Positions 35,572 to 49,167 of a stretch of 64,000 bases of DNA are shown here, one piece after another (position 1 is the stretch's first letter; each line of letters begins with the position of its first letter). Source of the stretch: Sacculina carcini (taxonomy: Eukaryota > Arthropoda > Thecostraca > Sacculinidae). Position numbers and translations under genes: made by a program. The notes under the pieces are model-generated. The model had not been told where the DNA came from. It did no database searches and saw only the letters and a program-made list of their open reading frames with translations. The DNA lies in the NCBI GenBank assembly GCA_916048095.2, contig OU696588.1, positions 4,748,501 through 4,812,500 of the forward strand, given 5' to 3'.

Positions 35572-36856
35572 TAGGGCTGTCAAAAAGTAACCTAAAAATC
35601 AGAAAAAAGTAACTTTATTTTCGAGAAAAGGTAACCTAAAAAAGTAACCTAAAAATAACATATGAGTTTTAATGTTATTATCACTTTTGTATCGCTTTAT
35701 CACATGTTTATCACGCCTTTGCTGATTAGTGCGCTATGTGAAATACACGGTTTGTTTGTTGTTTGTTTGTGAACATAAAAAGTAACCTACTAACCTAAGA
35801 ATGTAACCTAAAAATACCCTAACCTTGGTAAAAATAACCTCCTTCAAAAAAGGTCCATTTCTGTTTGCAGTTCTGAAGGAAGAAAACACACCAGTCCTTC
35901 TTTTCTATCCTCTTTCCGAGTTGGTACTATTTTTCCACCCTCTCTTCGATCTGGTACCATTTTTACAACAAACAACCAAAAGTGACTTAACATAATTTAG
36001 CTAACATCGAAAAAAGGAGCATAACCGTCAAAATGCAATTTAAAGTGGAAAGCTAATACAAAAGTGAAAAACACTAATTGCAAATGTAAATATTTTCAGT
36101 AATGGTCGCAATAATGTTATTCATATTGTTTCAATGGAACTTGTTAATAAATAGCACGTACTACAGTTTGTATATTAGTGTGAGCGTAAACACTGCATGT
36201 GTGAATGCGTCCTCCCAAATGTAGCACCCTGTCCTCACAGTCTTCTAAATCTCAAACGTGGGAAAATGGCGGTATTTCACGCCCTGAAAATCACGTGCTC
36301 ATTCCTGTTCAAGTTAATACGTATTGTCAAGTGCTACAGTGCAGTATCTGGTATAGAGAGCTCACACTTCGTACTATAACACGCTCCAAACATCCCACGA
36401 CACCCTCCGGTTCGTGGGCATTTCCTAAAATGGAAGGGCGCTATCCTGCGTACCCAAATACGTATAAATATCGAGTAGCACGGATATTAAGATGAATATC
36501 AATTGCTAAATCTTAGCAGCAGAAATTTTGACATTTCTTGATCTTCAGACCTAATCTCTTTTCCTATTTTATCCTCATATATACCGTTTTTGTGCCTCTT
36601 ATCTGCAAAAAGTTCGTGGTAAACAAACTTCGTGGTAAACATACCGAATAACTAGAAAAATAACAAAAGGTAACCTGATGATAAAAAAGTAACCTAAAAG
36701 CAAAAAAAGTAACCTAACGATGAAAATGTAACTTTTGGTAACCTAATAACTTTTGCAATAATTATCGCACACAATTTTTTTCATGCAGTTTTAGGTAGCT
36801 TATGAAAAAGTGACCTTCAGGTGAAAAAGTAACTTTATTAACTTTTGACAGCCCTA
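35572..36856. mobile_element. Ac-like hAT element, 1285 bp, with perfect 8-bp TSD
   Basis: The terminal inverted repeats are TAGGGCTGTCAAAAG. The flanks TTAATCAC at 35564-35571 and 36857-36864 are identical. Both ends contain arrays of AAAAGTAACCTAAAAA (at least five on the left, several on the right). An internal frame at 36205-36495 (96 codons) resembles no transposase I know, so the element is probably non-autonomous. Confidence 0.9.
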
Positions 36857-37021
36857 TTAATCACCTGAGAATATTTTTAAAGTTCTTGTGGACATTTTTA
36901 TCTGGTCTTGATTAGGGAATAATTTCTGCTAATTTACACATCCTCATTTTGAGCTGCACAACCATTACTCACTCGTGTGGTGTGCCTGTGCCAGTTGTAT
37001 GTCTGTGTGCTACTGGGGTGT

Positions 37022-39100
37022 ATGTCACCTGTTGACCTGAGGGTACCGGACACACACCGGCGCGTGCGACGTCAGGACGGACTTCCGTCTCCACCGGAGG
37101 TTCAGTTCGGAGGCTTCCGGCCTATGACCTTCGTTCCGGTCAACAATGTGCCTGCTAAGGTCAGCACCTTGATTTTCATCAAAATAATTTTTTCTATTTT
37201 TTCTACTTTTTGGGAACATGGAACATTCCATTTGTCGATTTTTTTGTTTTCTTCCATTTTTTATTTGTTGCGACAACAGTGGCGGCGCCAAGGGGGGGAG
37301 GAGGCCCCCAAAATCATTATCATGGACATTACAATTTCTTACCACTGTAAAGGAAGTCCTATAATTTTGGTTCAAGTTCGAGGACTGAATCAGTGTGCAT
37401 TTCATCATTATAATATTATGTAGTCAGCGTTCGGATGAAGCTCTTCATGCTTCGCCAAGTCCCCTCAACTTTTTCCTTAGCCCCCCTCAGCCTCAGCCTT
37501 TTTCCTTAGCCTATTGTTTTATTTGTTGCAGTTTAAAGCTCAGCTTTGCAACACTGCAACAAAAACTCATTTTTTAAAATGAGCATAAAATCGTTCATGA
37601 GGAAAGAACAGGCACTTCATTTACAGAACATTATCATGCAAGTGAGCCAGTATAAATCACGTGCACATTATTTGCTGATACCGCTGTGATGTACACCTGC
37701 TATTGTATTGATGAAACTGACTTGACCACACTTGCCCATACCAGCTGTTTTCTGTTGATGTTCGGCTCGTGAGAAATGTTTCTCGCATCTTCCGTGTGAT
37801 ATCATTTCTCGCGTCTACCAACTATAAGTACTAGCACAAACAAGACAGCAAGTGCTACTGCACAACGCTAACAGAAACGGTGTGGATTTGCGTCGAGGCT
37901 CGGGGAGATGACAGCCATCATGTATTAGTGTTCAAAGTTAACTCAGTTGTATAATTGCATGGAACCCTCAACCATTTTATGCCTAGTCAATTACAACACA
38001 CATACCTCAATGAAAAGTATATTGGAGATTATTGCATACAGACACATTTGTCGTGTTTTGTTACTTTTTACTCTTTGATTTTGATGTTAATACACTGCCA
38101 ATCAACTGAGCTCACCAAAATTATCGGGGGTTATAAATGCATATGCATACCCCAGCCAATTTGCCGGGGTATATACCCCCATTATCTACGTGCATGTCTA
38201 ACACACACACACACACACACACACGTGTTGCTCAATACGACAAAATATTGTTGTGTTTTCAATCAGAGGACGGCGCGTGTGTTGAATGTCAGTCAGCGCA
38301 GAATCATTGACACGGGTCAACGACCTGGCCAGGTCACTGGGGTCAGAGGTCAGCGGCGACGCCAAATTGTCCAGTCGCAAAATGGCATTGTGCAGGTACG
38401 ACAAACACACACATACATACCGAGCAGATGTGAGGTCTTATGCCCCCCATCGAAAGAAATACTTGGGGCCACCATTATAATGGAGACTCAACTCTTGGAA
38501 AATGCAGCCCCTCGGTCTCCATTAAGCTGGGGACTTTATTGCGCTACTTGTTGATAAATTTTAACATCATGCGTGAAGCACGAGGTCCTCAACACTCGGG
38601 CCCCCCTCTCGGCACGGGGGGTTGCTACCGTTCTGCATGCATACACACGGAAGTTCGCGTCTCTGTGAGTTCTCCAATTTATCCATTTGGTTTGATCTTA
38701 TTCGCCCATGTGTGCATGTGCTTATTAGTGCATTACGGGATATAAGCTTGCCCTCGAGCTGTCCCGTCTCCAAATCATCATTCATCTATTGGCTTTCCTT
38801 GAACGATTGAATTGTTCTCGTCTTTACTATTCCGAGTTGTCTGAACTATTTCACTCTTCTATGCTCCTCCTATAAGTCAGAATGTCCTGTCTGCTCTTCT
38901 CTATGTATCTTGTTATTCCCAGTCTTCATGTCCTCTTTGATCGCTCTCATTCCCAACAATCCAGCCTTCCCGATCCATTCTTTGTGCAATCCTCCTCAAT
39001 CCTCATGTAATATAAATTTAGAATTAAATCTGTCTTCTATTCTCGAGCGTGGTCATAGTTCGTTTAACCTTTCTGGGTATTCTAAGCTTCTCATACTGGA

Positions 39101-39152
<52 letters not shown>

Positions 39153-39813
39153 TGTGATTTAGACCAGACAAATCAGCGCACCTCGAAGACAGAGAGTTAA
39201 ATCTCCCGTGACAGTGGTGCCATCTAGACGACGACAATTTTTAAGATTACCATTGCCAACAGCACAACAACAAAAGCAACAACCAAGGCGACTACAGCAG
39301 CCGCCACAGAGAAATGCTGGCAGAGGAATTGTCAGATTTCCTGTGACGCTACAAAACCAAATACGACAACAACGAGTGATAACAAAACAACAACAAAGGC
39401 CTCAACAACAACAACAAAGACCTCAACCACAACAAAGACCTCAACAACAGCAACAGCAACGAGTGATAACACAACAACAACAAAGACCTCAACCACAACA
39501 ACAACAAAGACCTCAACCACAACAACAACAAGGACCTCAACCACAACAAAGGTTGCAACAACAACAATCAATAACACAACAACAAAGGCCTCAACAACAA
39601 CAGAGGTTGCAACAACAACAATCAACATCGCAACAAGAACAACAACAAATAGCACAGCCGCAGCCTCAACAGCCGGTAAGAGCTGGGGTGACACGGGGTC
39701 AAACAAGGTCACTGGCTTTTGTGCAGAAACAGTTCAATGTTGCCAGTTTGCCGCTTCAGTCTGGCAACTCCAACGAGCCTCTGCCATTGTTCCCGCCACT
39801 GGGACCCGGGTGA
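37022..39813 (+). CDS. Arg/Gln-rich protein, 3 exons (unrecognised)
   Basis: Seen: exons 37022-37159, 38267-38395 and 39163-39813 (TGA) join in phase 0 into 305 residues if the ATG at 37022 is used. Alternatively the first exon begins at the acceptor CCTGAG|G at 37042, joined to an upstream exon such as 27754-27788. The N-terminal part is basic (RRVRRQDGLPSPPEVQFGG), the second exon has QRRIIDTGQRPGQ and RGQRRRQIVQ, and the third begins SAPRRQRVKSP. About 110 residues of Gln/Pro-rich low complexity ((Q)n, RPQQQ, RLQQQ) follow, then a unique tail (SLAFVQKQFNVASLPLQSG). The composition suggests a nuclear or RNA-associated disordered protein, which is inference only. The codon-level CAA/CAG repeat is probably length-variable. 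It converges with the sphingomyelin synthase gene. Confidence 0.65.
37278..37510 (+). mobile_element. hAT-like left end (CAGTGGCGGCGCCAAGGGGG)
   Basis: The terminus is GC-rich with long G runs, in the first intron of the Arg/Gln-rich gene. A related CAGTGGCGGC start is at about 12289. The right end is not clear. Confidence 0.4.
37855..38198. mobile_element. Dispersed repeat, hAT-like MITE (copy 2, longer)
   Basis: This is the reverse-complement relative of 7559-7737, sharing GATGACAGCCATCATGTATT and the GGGGGTAT/ATACCCCC palindromic end. It retains about 150 bp missing from copy 1. Confidence 0.55.
38425..38634. mobile_element. hAT MITE related to 29689-29944
   Basis: It shares TTATGCCCCCC-TCGAA, ACTTGGGGCC-CCATTATAAT and the GC-rich end GGGGGGTTGCTACCGTTCTG. 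It is degenerate, and no clean target duplication is seen. Confidence 0.6.
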
Positions 39814-40012
39814 AATAATGCGCCACCACTGTCTCATGCGCGCCGCGAACGAATTGTCGTCAAAAATAGCGCCCCAACAAGACTGGACATATGAGTGATC
39901 TTGTTCTAGTATTAATGTGAAAGACGTGCACAGTGCAGCCGTTAAACTATGATATTCAATGACTACACACAATTACGCAAGCAGAGGTGCTGACGTAGCG
40001 CTACCACGCGCC

Positions 40013-40018
40013 AATAAA
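40013..40018 (+). promoter_or_regulatory. Candidate poly(A) signal of the Arg/Gln-rich gene
   Basis: AATAAA about 200 bases after the stop. The minus-strand counterpart for sphingomyelin synthase (AATAAA at 40091-40096) lies only about 75 bases away. Confidence 0.4.
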
Positions 40019-40913
40019 CCAACCAACTAAATAACACAATAAACAGAAAATAATAAACAAACAAATAAACAAAATTACAATCATTTTGTCTTTATTTCTT
40101 GTACACCCAGGAACGTTTCGTCAACTAATAACACCACAATCGCCCATTCATCACCCACAAAATACAACACAATCGACATTCATCACCCACAAAATACAAC
40201 ACAATCGACATTCATCACCCACAAAATACAACACAATCGCCATTGATGAACCACATGATACACATGAACCACATGATACGTGAGCCATTATTACCAAAAT
40301 CCGCGCGCAGAAAATGATCCAGAAAGACAGAGTACAGGGGGAAAACTAAAAAATCAGACACACACACTCTCTCTCTCTCACACACAGTAAAACTCACATG
40401 CCCGTATATGGAAACACGTGTGTCTGTGTGTGTTTGTTTTGTGTGTATGAATGTTTGCATGTTTGTGTGTGCGTGAACACCCACTAAAATTGGCGAATTC
40501 GTATAAAATCGACTAGTGGATAACACATGGACAACGATATAGCCATAAAACACGCCGGCAGCAAGGCTCGATCTCGCAACCCACAAAACAGCAACAATAT
40601 AAACACCGCTAGTTCGATAATACGGCACCCCGCCGCGAGCCAAACCTACATAAATTCTCGACAACGTATAACATCGCCTCGCTCGCGCTCATACAAGACA
40701 CAAGTATGCACGTGCATACGGCAAGGCAACAAATATCACACGCACACACACGCGCACACATACACACAGCCCTGGCGATAAACAGAATACCCATCAAAAA
40801 CACACACAGACACAATGTATGAATGAAACATACACCCTGTGTGTGTGTACGTGTGTTAGTGCATAGGTGTGGAGGCATATGCGGTGTTTTCACCGCCGGC
40901 CGCATAGATGGCG

Positions 40914-41290
40914 CTACGAGATGCGTTCAGGACGTTTATCGAGCGCTGCGACAATACAGCGAGGCCAGGCCAGGGGCCACTGATAATGGCGCGGCAGAGA
41001 ACCGGCCACGTTGCACTCGAAATACACGAACAATCGGTGCCACCACAGTCGTGACAAGTAGTTATTACCTCCCGGCTCCTGCCAATAATCACCGGCATTA
41101 TTAGTATTAACTAATTAACCAGCTGAGAGTGGGCGAGAACGCAATCAACAATGGTACATCAGCTAGTCAGTTGAACATATCACAATCAACACACACACAC
41201 ACACACACACACATTATTACATTACATTAGGTAGATATTTATATAGCGCCCTACACCTAGAGGGTCTCTAGGACGCTGCACACACAAACG

Positions 41291-41321
<31 letters not shown>

Positions 41322-43511
41322 TGAAAGGTAAAGAAAGAAGAGAGATAATTTACACCTCATAATCATCACTAATATAGACAACACACACACAACCTGTGAC
41401 CTGTGACCTGTGGAACAACCCGGTCGGTGCCGTGTCTTTCCTCAGGAGCTCGAGGTTGCTCGGCCAGACAACCTGAGGAACAACAACAACAACAACAACA
41501 CACACACACACACACGGAGAAGGGGGAAGAGAAGTAGAAAACAGTTGAAGCGAGAAGGAAGGGGAAACAAGAGAGGAGCGAATAAGAGAAGATATATATA
41601 AATAAGATAAAGCTAAGACAGACAGACCTTGAGGTAGGTATTGTTGGCCATGACGTGATAGATCCAGAAGAGACGTGATGTGACGTAATAAGCGAGCAGC
41701 ACGTCGATGGTGTAGTGTCCTCGAGACACCAGAACCATAACCACACCCACTGCAGCCAGCAGCATGGAGCACCAGTGCAGCGGCCACCAATGACGCGGCG
41801 AGTCTATTCATACACACACACACACACACGGGAAACATACACACATTATATGAAACTCTGTAAATGTGTCTGTATGAATGTACATGCGTGCGAGTGTGCA
41901 TATGCATGTATTCATCCTACGTGTGATCTATATTTGATTGTTGTCGACTATATAAATACCAGAATGAATGTGGCGCTAGCTAGCAAATAGTAGTAGTCTT
42001 TCTTATTGTTTAAGTATCAGTCCGAAAAGAATCGTGAGCTTGTCGGACTATTGTCACATGTGCTTTTATGTCGTGTATACGTACTCGTGTACACTTACTA
42101 TTGACTGAACTGCTTGTATGAGTGATCAATAAACTTACTTACTTACTTACACACACACTCAAAATCAAACAGCTATCATAGCTTCGCTCTGCAGAAACGC
42201 TGAATCAAGAGAGATGTGCAAACATGTATAACAGCCCAGACAAGACACAATAGGTGATTGTAACAAAAGATCAAATGCAATTGTCAACCAGACTACAACA
42301 CACTGGATTTTTATGACAACACAGACAACAAGACACTGGATTATTATGACAACACAGACAGACAGACATAACACACACAATGCAGATAAATTGGAAAAAA
42401 AATCCCTTCAGAACATAGTGATAAACATTAAATGCCGGTAACATTAAATGTCGCATGCACAACAAGAACAAGAAACAGACGAATAATAGACACAGAAAAG
42501 GAAAAACCAACTATGATGTAATGTGTGATGTAATATGGATGTAATGTAATGTTGTGTGATGTAATATGGGTGTAATGTGATGTAATATGGATGTAATGTG
42601 ATGTAATATGGATGTAATGTGAGGTTGTGTGATGTAATATGGATGTAATGTGAGGTTGTGTGATGTAATATGGATGTAATGTAATGTGTGTGATGTAATA
42701 TGGATGTAATGTGATGTGAGGTGATGTAATATGGATGTAATGTGATGTAATATGATGTGAGGTGATGTAACATGGATGTAATGTGATGTAATATGATGTG
42801 AGGTGATGTAATATGGATGTAATGTGATGTAATATGATGTGAGGTGATGTAATATGGATGTAATGTGATGTGAGGTGATGTAATATCGATGTAATGTGAT
42901 GTAATATGATGTGAGGTGAGGTGTAGAATGTAATATGATGTGAGGTGATGAAATATGGATGTAATGTGATGTAATATGATGTGAGGTGATGTAATATGGA
43001 TGTAATGTGATGTATTATGATGTGAGGTGATGTAATATGGATGTAATGTGATGTAATATGATGTGAGGTGATGTAATATGGATGTAATGTGATGTAATAT
43101 GATGTGAGGTGAGGTGTAGAATGTAATATGATGTGAGGTGATGTAATATGGATGTAATGTGATGTAATATGATGTGAGGTGATGTAATATGGATGTAATG
43201 TGATGTAATATGATGTGAGGTGAGGTGTAGAATGTAATATGATGTGAGGTGATGTAATATGGATGTAATGTGATGTAATATGATGTGAGGTGATGTAATA
43301 TGGATGTAATGTGATGTAATATGATGTGAGATGAGGTGTAGGCAACTGACACTCCCTGATCACCAGGTAGCCCATGGTGAGAGTGACTGTGTGTCCTGAG
43401 TAAATGTAGTCGCCACAATACACATGCTGGCCGTTGATACTCAGCCCGAAGCCAGTCATCAGCTTGAACACGCGAGTCACCACCACCGCCGCTGTCAAAT
43501 TAACACTGACA

Positions 43512-43557
<46 letters not shown>

Positions 43558-46500
43558 AAAGGCAGGGTCACAAGTGTTTGACTCATTTCTGCCGAGACAA
43601 CTCGATGAGAACAACTAGGTGAAAACACGGATGGACAAGTGTTATCGGACGAATCTTTATTGCTATTTATTTATTATTTACTTTTCGAACTCTCATTCTC
43701 TCTACATCTTTTGGGTGATTACATTACCCAACAGATGGAATAATGCTTGAATAGTGTCTGGAATAATGTTTGAATAGTGTATGGAATAATGCTTGAATAG
43801 TGTCTGGAATAATGTTTGAATAGTGTCTGGAATAATGTTTGAATAGTGTCTGGAATAATGTTTGAATAGTGTCTGGAATAATGCTTGAATATTGTCTGGA
43901 ATAATGTTTGAATAGTGTCTGGAATAATGCTTGAATAGTGTCTGGAATAATGCTTGAATATTGTCTGGAATAATGTTTGAATAGTGTCTGGAATAATGTT
44001 TGAATAGTGTCTGGAATAATGCTTGAATAGTGTCTGGGATAATGCTTGAATAGTGTCTGGAATAGTGTCTGGAATAGTGCTTGCACTCTTGTCACACTCC
44101 CAAAATACTCTCAAATTTCAACGTTCACAAGTGAACGTGGATTAGCTCTTGTATCAACCACCGTGAAGGAGTGATATCTAGATTGTCGCAAGAAAAACAA
44201 TAATAATCCTCCAACACACTCAGACACACATTGTTGTGTTAGCATGTGTTAAAAAGGTTAAAGCCTGCCTCAAGTAACAGCTGCTACACGGGAAGAAGCC
44301 GAAGCTTATCATCACACAGGTGTGTCCCGTGCAGCTCGCTACCACCGCAGAACCGACCATCTACACGCTATGACGCCACAAGGACAGAAGACGTATTAGA
44401 GAGGACCACCTCCCCAGAATGCATGGCACAACACATGACTGATATCTGGTACCATTTATTACTGGGTGGACAGGCAATGTTGGATAATAGAATTCGACCA
44501 AGAAATTCTCTTCCGCCGGGATTCGAACCACGGACCTCCCTCTTGTGAGGCGGGTGTGCTACCACTACACCACGGAGTCCAACAACCATTACACCACGGA
44601 GTCCAACAACCATTACACCACGGAGTCCAACAAATGTGCATATGTATCATGTGCATCAAAGAGCTATGTTTGATGGACATTCTCTTCCATGCTAGTAACC
44701 TTCATGATTTGTATATTGTTTCATGCTTATATAATTATTATTTTTTGGCAAATACATTTTACACACACACACACAGAACGAGGCACAACAGGAGACCTGT
44801 GTGAGGCAACTGACCCCGCCTTGGGAGCGCACGGATATCGCGGATCAGGCTTGGGCAGCACGGTCACGAAGTAGGTGAGAGAACGCATCATGTACAACAA
44901 GCCCATGATCAGGAAGATGCGACGAAACACGATAAACCTGCCACACACACACACACACCTCTTTAAAAACCAAAAGATTTAATGACAAGCAGCTTATACG
45001 AATGAGAGTTAAAAAAGATAGACAGTGGAATAGACCAGCAGAGAAAATTACCAACCACAAAAGAATTAATTTATTCAGAAGGAATATTACGACAATTGGA
45101 AGGCAGGACACACGGCCAATACCCTATTTGCGCGTCGCTCCAAATTGCGCTAAGCAAAATGGAGGCGGAGCTAACAGGCGCGCAACGTCCACTGCGATAC
45201 TAGCGCTCTCTAACGGCAGAAAGTGAAACTAACCTATCCTACCTAACCAAGCTAACCTAACAACGAAAATGCATGTGTCAAAAATAACACTAGAACAGTG
45301 CGTTGATTAGCTTTGATAAATATAACTTTCATAAAATAATATTGCAATAATAAATGTTACTTAGATATATTTCTTATTGTTTTGTCAGCGGGACAACAAT
45401 CGAAATAAATCGAAATAATTCAATATATAAAAAATTGCACACTAGAATAGTCTTAATCATCTTTTAAAAGTTTTTTTTTGTCGGAATTTAATTTTTGAAT
45501 TAGTATACATTGGAAAACATCGGAATACCAGTAAAAAAATCCAGCTAAACCAGCCTATTTCTAATTCGAAGTGAAGCAATGAATGTCTGAGGTTTTATTA
45601 ACACTCCAATTAAATCAATAAACATATATTTCTTTTTTCCAGACTGTCTAAAACACGCCAAAGAGCCTTATAAATCATGTTTAGAAAAAAGCCCAAACGA
45701 TCATCTCAAAACGACAAGAACAATCTAGGCTATTTTACGCCTTGAAATTCACTAAATTCTAAGTAACGCGCAGCGAGATTGAAGCGTTGCACTCATTCTC
45801 TGCAATGACGGCTCACAAATCTTTCTTGCCACACTGAGCGGAGCCCCATCCCTCTCGGCGCACCCGGGCTAATCTGGTGGGCGGAGCCTATTTAGCGTAT
45901 GCTCACTTTGGAGCGACGCGCAAAACGGTGGCTCCTGGACACACGAGTGTTGAGCTTATTGCCGGGAAGAACAACTAGGTGAGAACACGTGTATACACAA
46001 ACAATAATGATGACAGAAATAATGAAGACAACACCAGTGAAAATAAATTGTCAAACACAGAAACTAGCTGACGAAAGGTAAAACATAAAACACTATATCA
46101 TCCATATTGAACACATCTGCAATCAAAACAACAACACACACACACAGAGAAACAGAGAGAAAGAGTGAGGGAGGAGAGAGTGTGTGAGCACCTGTGTTTG
46201 TGCAGCAGCACCGTGATGAGAGCCACATAGAACATGATCATAATGATGATCTCAGAGCCGGTGAGGGGCCAGCCTGCAGTAGGCACTGTGTCCAATACGA
46301 CATCAGGCAGCGGTGCAATATTGGGCACGCGCTCGTGAGTCAATGCCAGCGATGTGAGAGTCAGCAAGAAGTTGAACAACAACCACAAAAACGCTGATAC
46401 ACACAAACACACACACACACACGTGATGATATGCATGTGACGGCGATTGAGAGAGTACCAAGGTTGTTTACAAAATGTATTGCGGAACTGAAACCAGTGA

Positions 46501-47767
46501 ATTAAGAGCAGAAACTAAACAAAATTGACACAATTCAACATGAGGGAATGTTGAAAATATCAAACTCAACCAGAAGACATAACAAGAAACTACAAGAAAG
46601 AAACGACAAAAAGAACAATACGGGATATGAAAAAAATACAGTATTCCATATAAAGCTCGTATCTGGAAAAATATAGTTTTCCATATAGAGCTATAACAGA
46701 TTGGAATAAGTTACCGGCCAATATCACAAACAAAAATACCATCAAAGTATTCAAGCACTCATTTGACCAATGCAAGGCGGTACAGACGAGTTGACTTAGT
46801 CCTGCCTGTACTACAATTCGGTGAGAACAGACACAAACAACACAGCACTAGGAGAGCACCAGATACTGACAGATATCGTGTGACGAGTCTGAATTAGGTG
46901 TCTCGCCATCGTAGACAAGAAGAGGGCAGTGTGGTGAGCGCAGTGGTACACAGTGTGGTTGTTGTGGGACGTGTGGTCGACAGGTGTAGCTTTCTGTGTA
47001 TCTTTATGAGACCGTGTATTGTTGTGTGCTGCCATTTCCTATTTGATTTATCGTTTCTGTCCTTCAAATATATCAGGGAATCGCTCGTCAATACCGTCTT
47101 ATTACAGATAAAAAGACAGTTTAGTTGGGCAATGGCTGCGTTTAGTGCGCATGTTGTTTGATGTAATATATTGTTAATGTCTCGTTGTTGAACTGTGTGT
47201 GTGTTTGTTTCTATTATATAGCAACGTATTATATTATGTAGTTGATATAATATCACCTATTGTTGCGTGTCCATGAAGTAAACATTTTATTTTGGAACGG
47301 GGCCAAGTGCAACAAATTCGGATTAGTTCAAAATTCAAATAGAAAATATAAAAAATGAGCCCCACTACTAGTCTTACCTCGCCATAATAATAATAATTAT
47401 TATTATTCGTTCCCTGTCATTGTTAGTAACCTAAATATGGCATTGCTAGTATACACAACAGTTGATGACAGACAACTAGCAAAACAGTGATAATAAAAAC
47501 ATGATGAAATCAGCGCCCTGTAGAAACAGTTATCCTACAGATAAAACACACTGAAACGATCAAGACCGTTGCATGCAACCACGCGCAAATGCAATGTAGA
47601 TGCACCACTGAAAAAACGAGCTTACATGTGTGTATGTATGTGTGTGTGTATGTATGTATGTGTGATACATATATGACGTGTGTATGTAGGCGAGTGTGTG
47701 TGTATGTATGCGAGTGTGTGTGTATGTGTGCGCGTGTGTGTGTGAGTCAGTGTGTGTGTGTGTGTGT

Positions 47768-47798
<31 letters not shown>

Positions 47799-49101
47799 AG
47801 TGAGTCAATGTGTGTATGTATGTATGTGTGTGTGTGTGTGTGTCGCACCAATGAACGTTTTCATTTTTTCCTTGGGATAGCGCGGTGGTACGGGCGCTGT
47901 CACGTTGATATGCAACAGTTCCGTGGTGCCGTTGACAACAGCACCCGCGCCACTGCCACACAGCGAGTCGCCCGCTGCCGTCGGCGAGACCAGGTCTAGC
48001 ACGGTGTCGGCCACGGGAGACATCAGCGACGCACCAACAGGCAAATATGACGCACTGTATGCAAACACAACACCGTATCGTTTCTAACGCGATAAAGGTT
48101 AAAGACCTCAAGTGACAGCTGCTACACGGGAAGAAACCGAAGCTTATGAACACACAGGTGTGCCCCGTGCAGCTCGCTGCCACCGCAGAACCGACCCTAT
48201 CCACGCTATGGCGTCACAAGGACGGAAGACGTATTAGAGAGGGTCACCTCCCCAGAATACATGACACAACACATGACTGATATCTGGTACCATCATTTAC
48301 TGCTGGGTGGACAGGGGCTGTGGGACTGTAGAATTCGCCCAATGAAATTCTGCTCCGCCGGGTTTCGAACCAGGGACCTCCCGCTTGTGAGGCGGCTGTG
48401 CTAACACCTACACCACGGAGTCCGCAAAATCTTAGTCCACCACGGAGTCCACGCAATCGCTGAGTAGTGTTATATATTCAACGTTCAGCACACAAAAACG
48501 TCTCAGAACCTCACAACCATACGTCACCTGCCAATCACGCTGAATTTTCGTGGCATTATAAAAGGCCGACATTTTCGGCTCACCTAGCCAGTCTGTGGTG
48601 TCGGTTGACCGCGGCGGATGTGCTGGTGGATGTGGCGGCCACCTCAGCAGCACCTCCACCTCCACCTCTGGCAGGGCTGATGTGACGCCAGTCATTGGCC
48701 GTTGAGTCATCATAAGCGTGCAACAGAGGACGACTCTGCAATAACGTCTCACTGTCCTCCATGCGCGAACTGCTTACGCCCACACCCTACCACACACACA
48801 CCAACACACATTGTATGGTCTTTGATATTATCGTATGCACTGCTGATAAGGACATTTTATGAATTTTCAAACTATTACTGTTTTATATTGATATTGTGTA
48901 TATATTTACGATGTATATAGTTTATTGTGTATTGTGAATTGGAGCAGCGCTTCATACCAACAGTCTGAGCGCCAATACACGTTTCTATTCTTTCACACAC
49001 ACCGACACACACACACACACACACACACAATCATACACACGCACACATTCTTAGTGATCATATGTGACGCTAATAAGCTCACAACCCTACAGAACTAATA
49101 A

Positions 49102-49167
<66 letters not shown>

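Noticed and set aside
39332..39712. Val/Leu-rich minus-strand ORF
   Set aside because: It is the antisense shadow of the CAA/CAG-encoded Gln repeat in the Arg/Gln-rich gene.
42428..43552. 374-codon minus-strand frame rich in His/Ile/Thr/Ser
   Set aside because: It is a read-through of the SGMS exon at 43351-43505 into the adjacent minisatellite. The exon ends at the 43351 donor, as shown by the match to the next exon.
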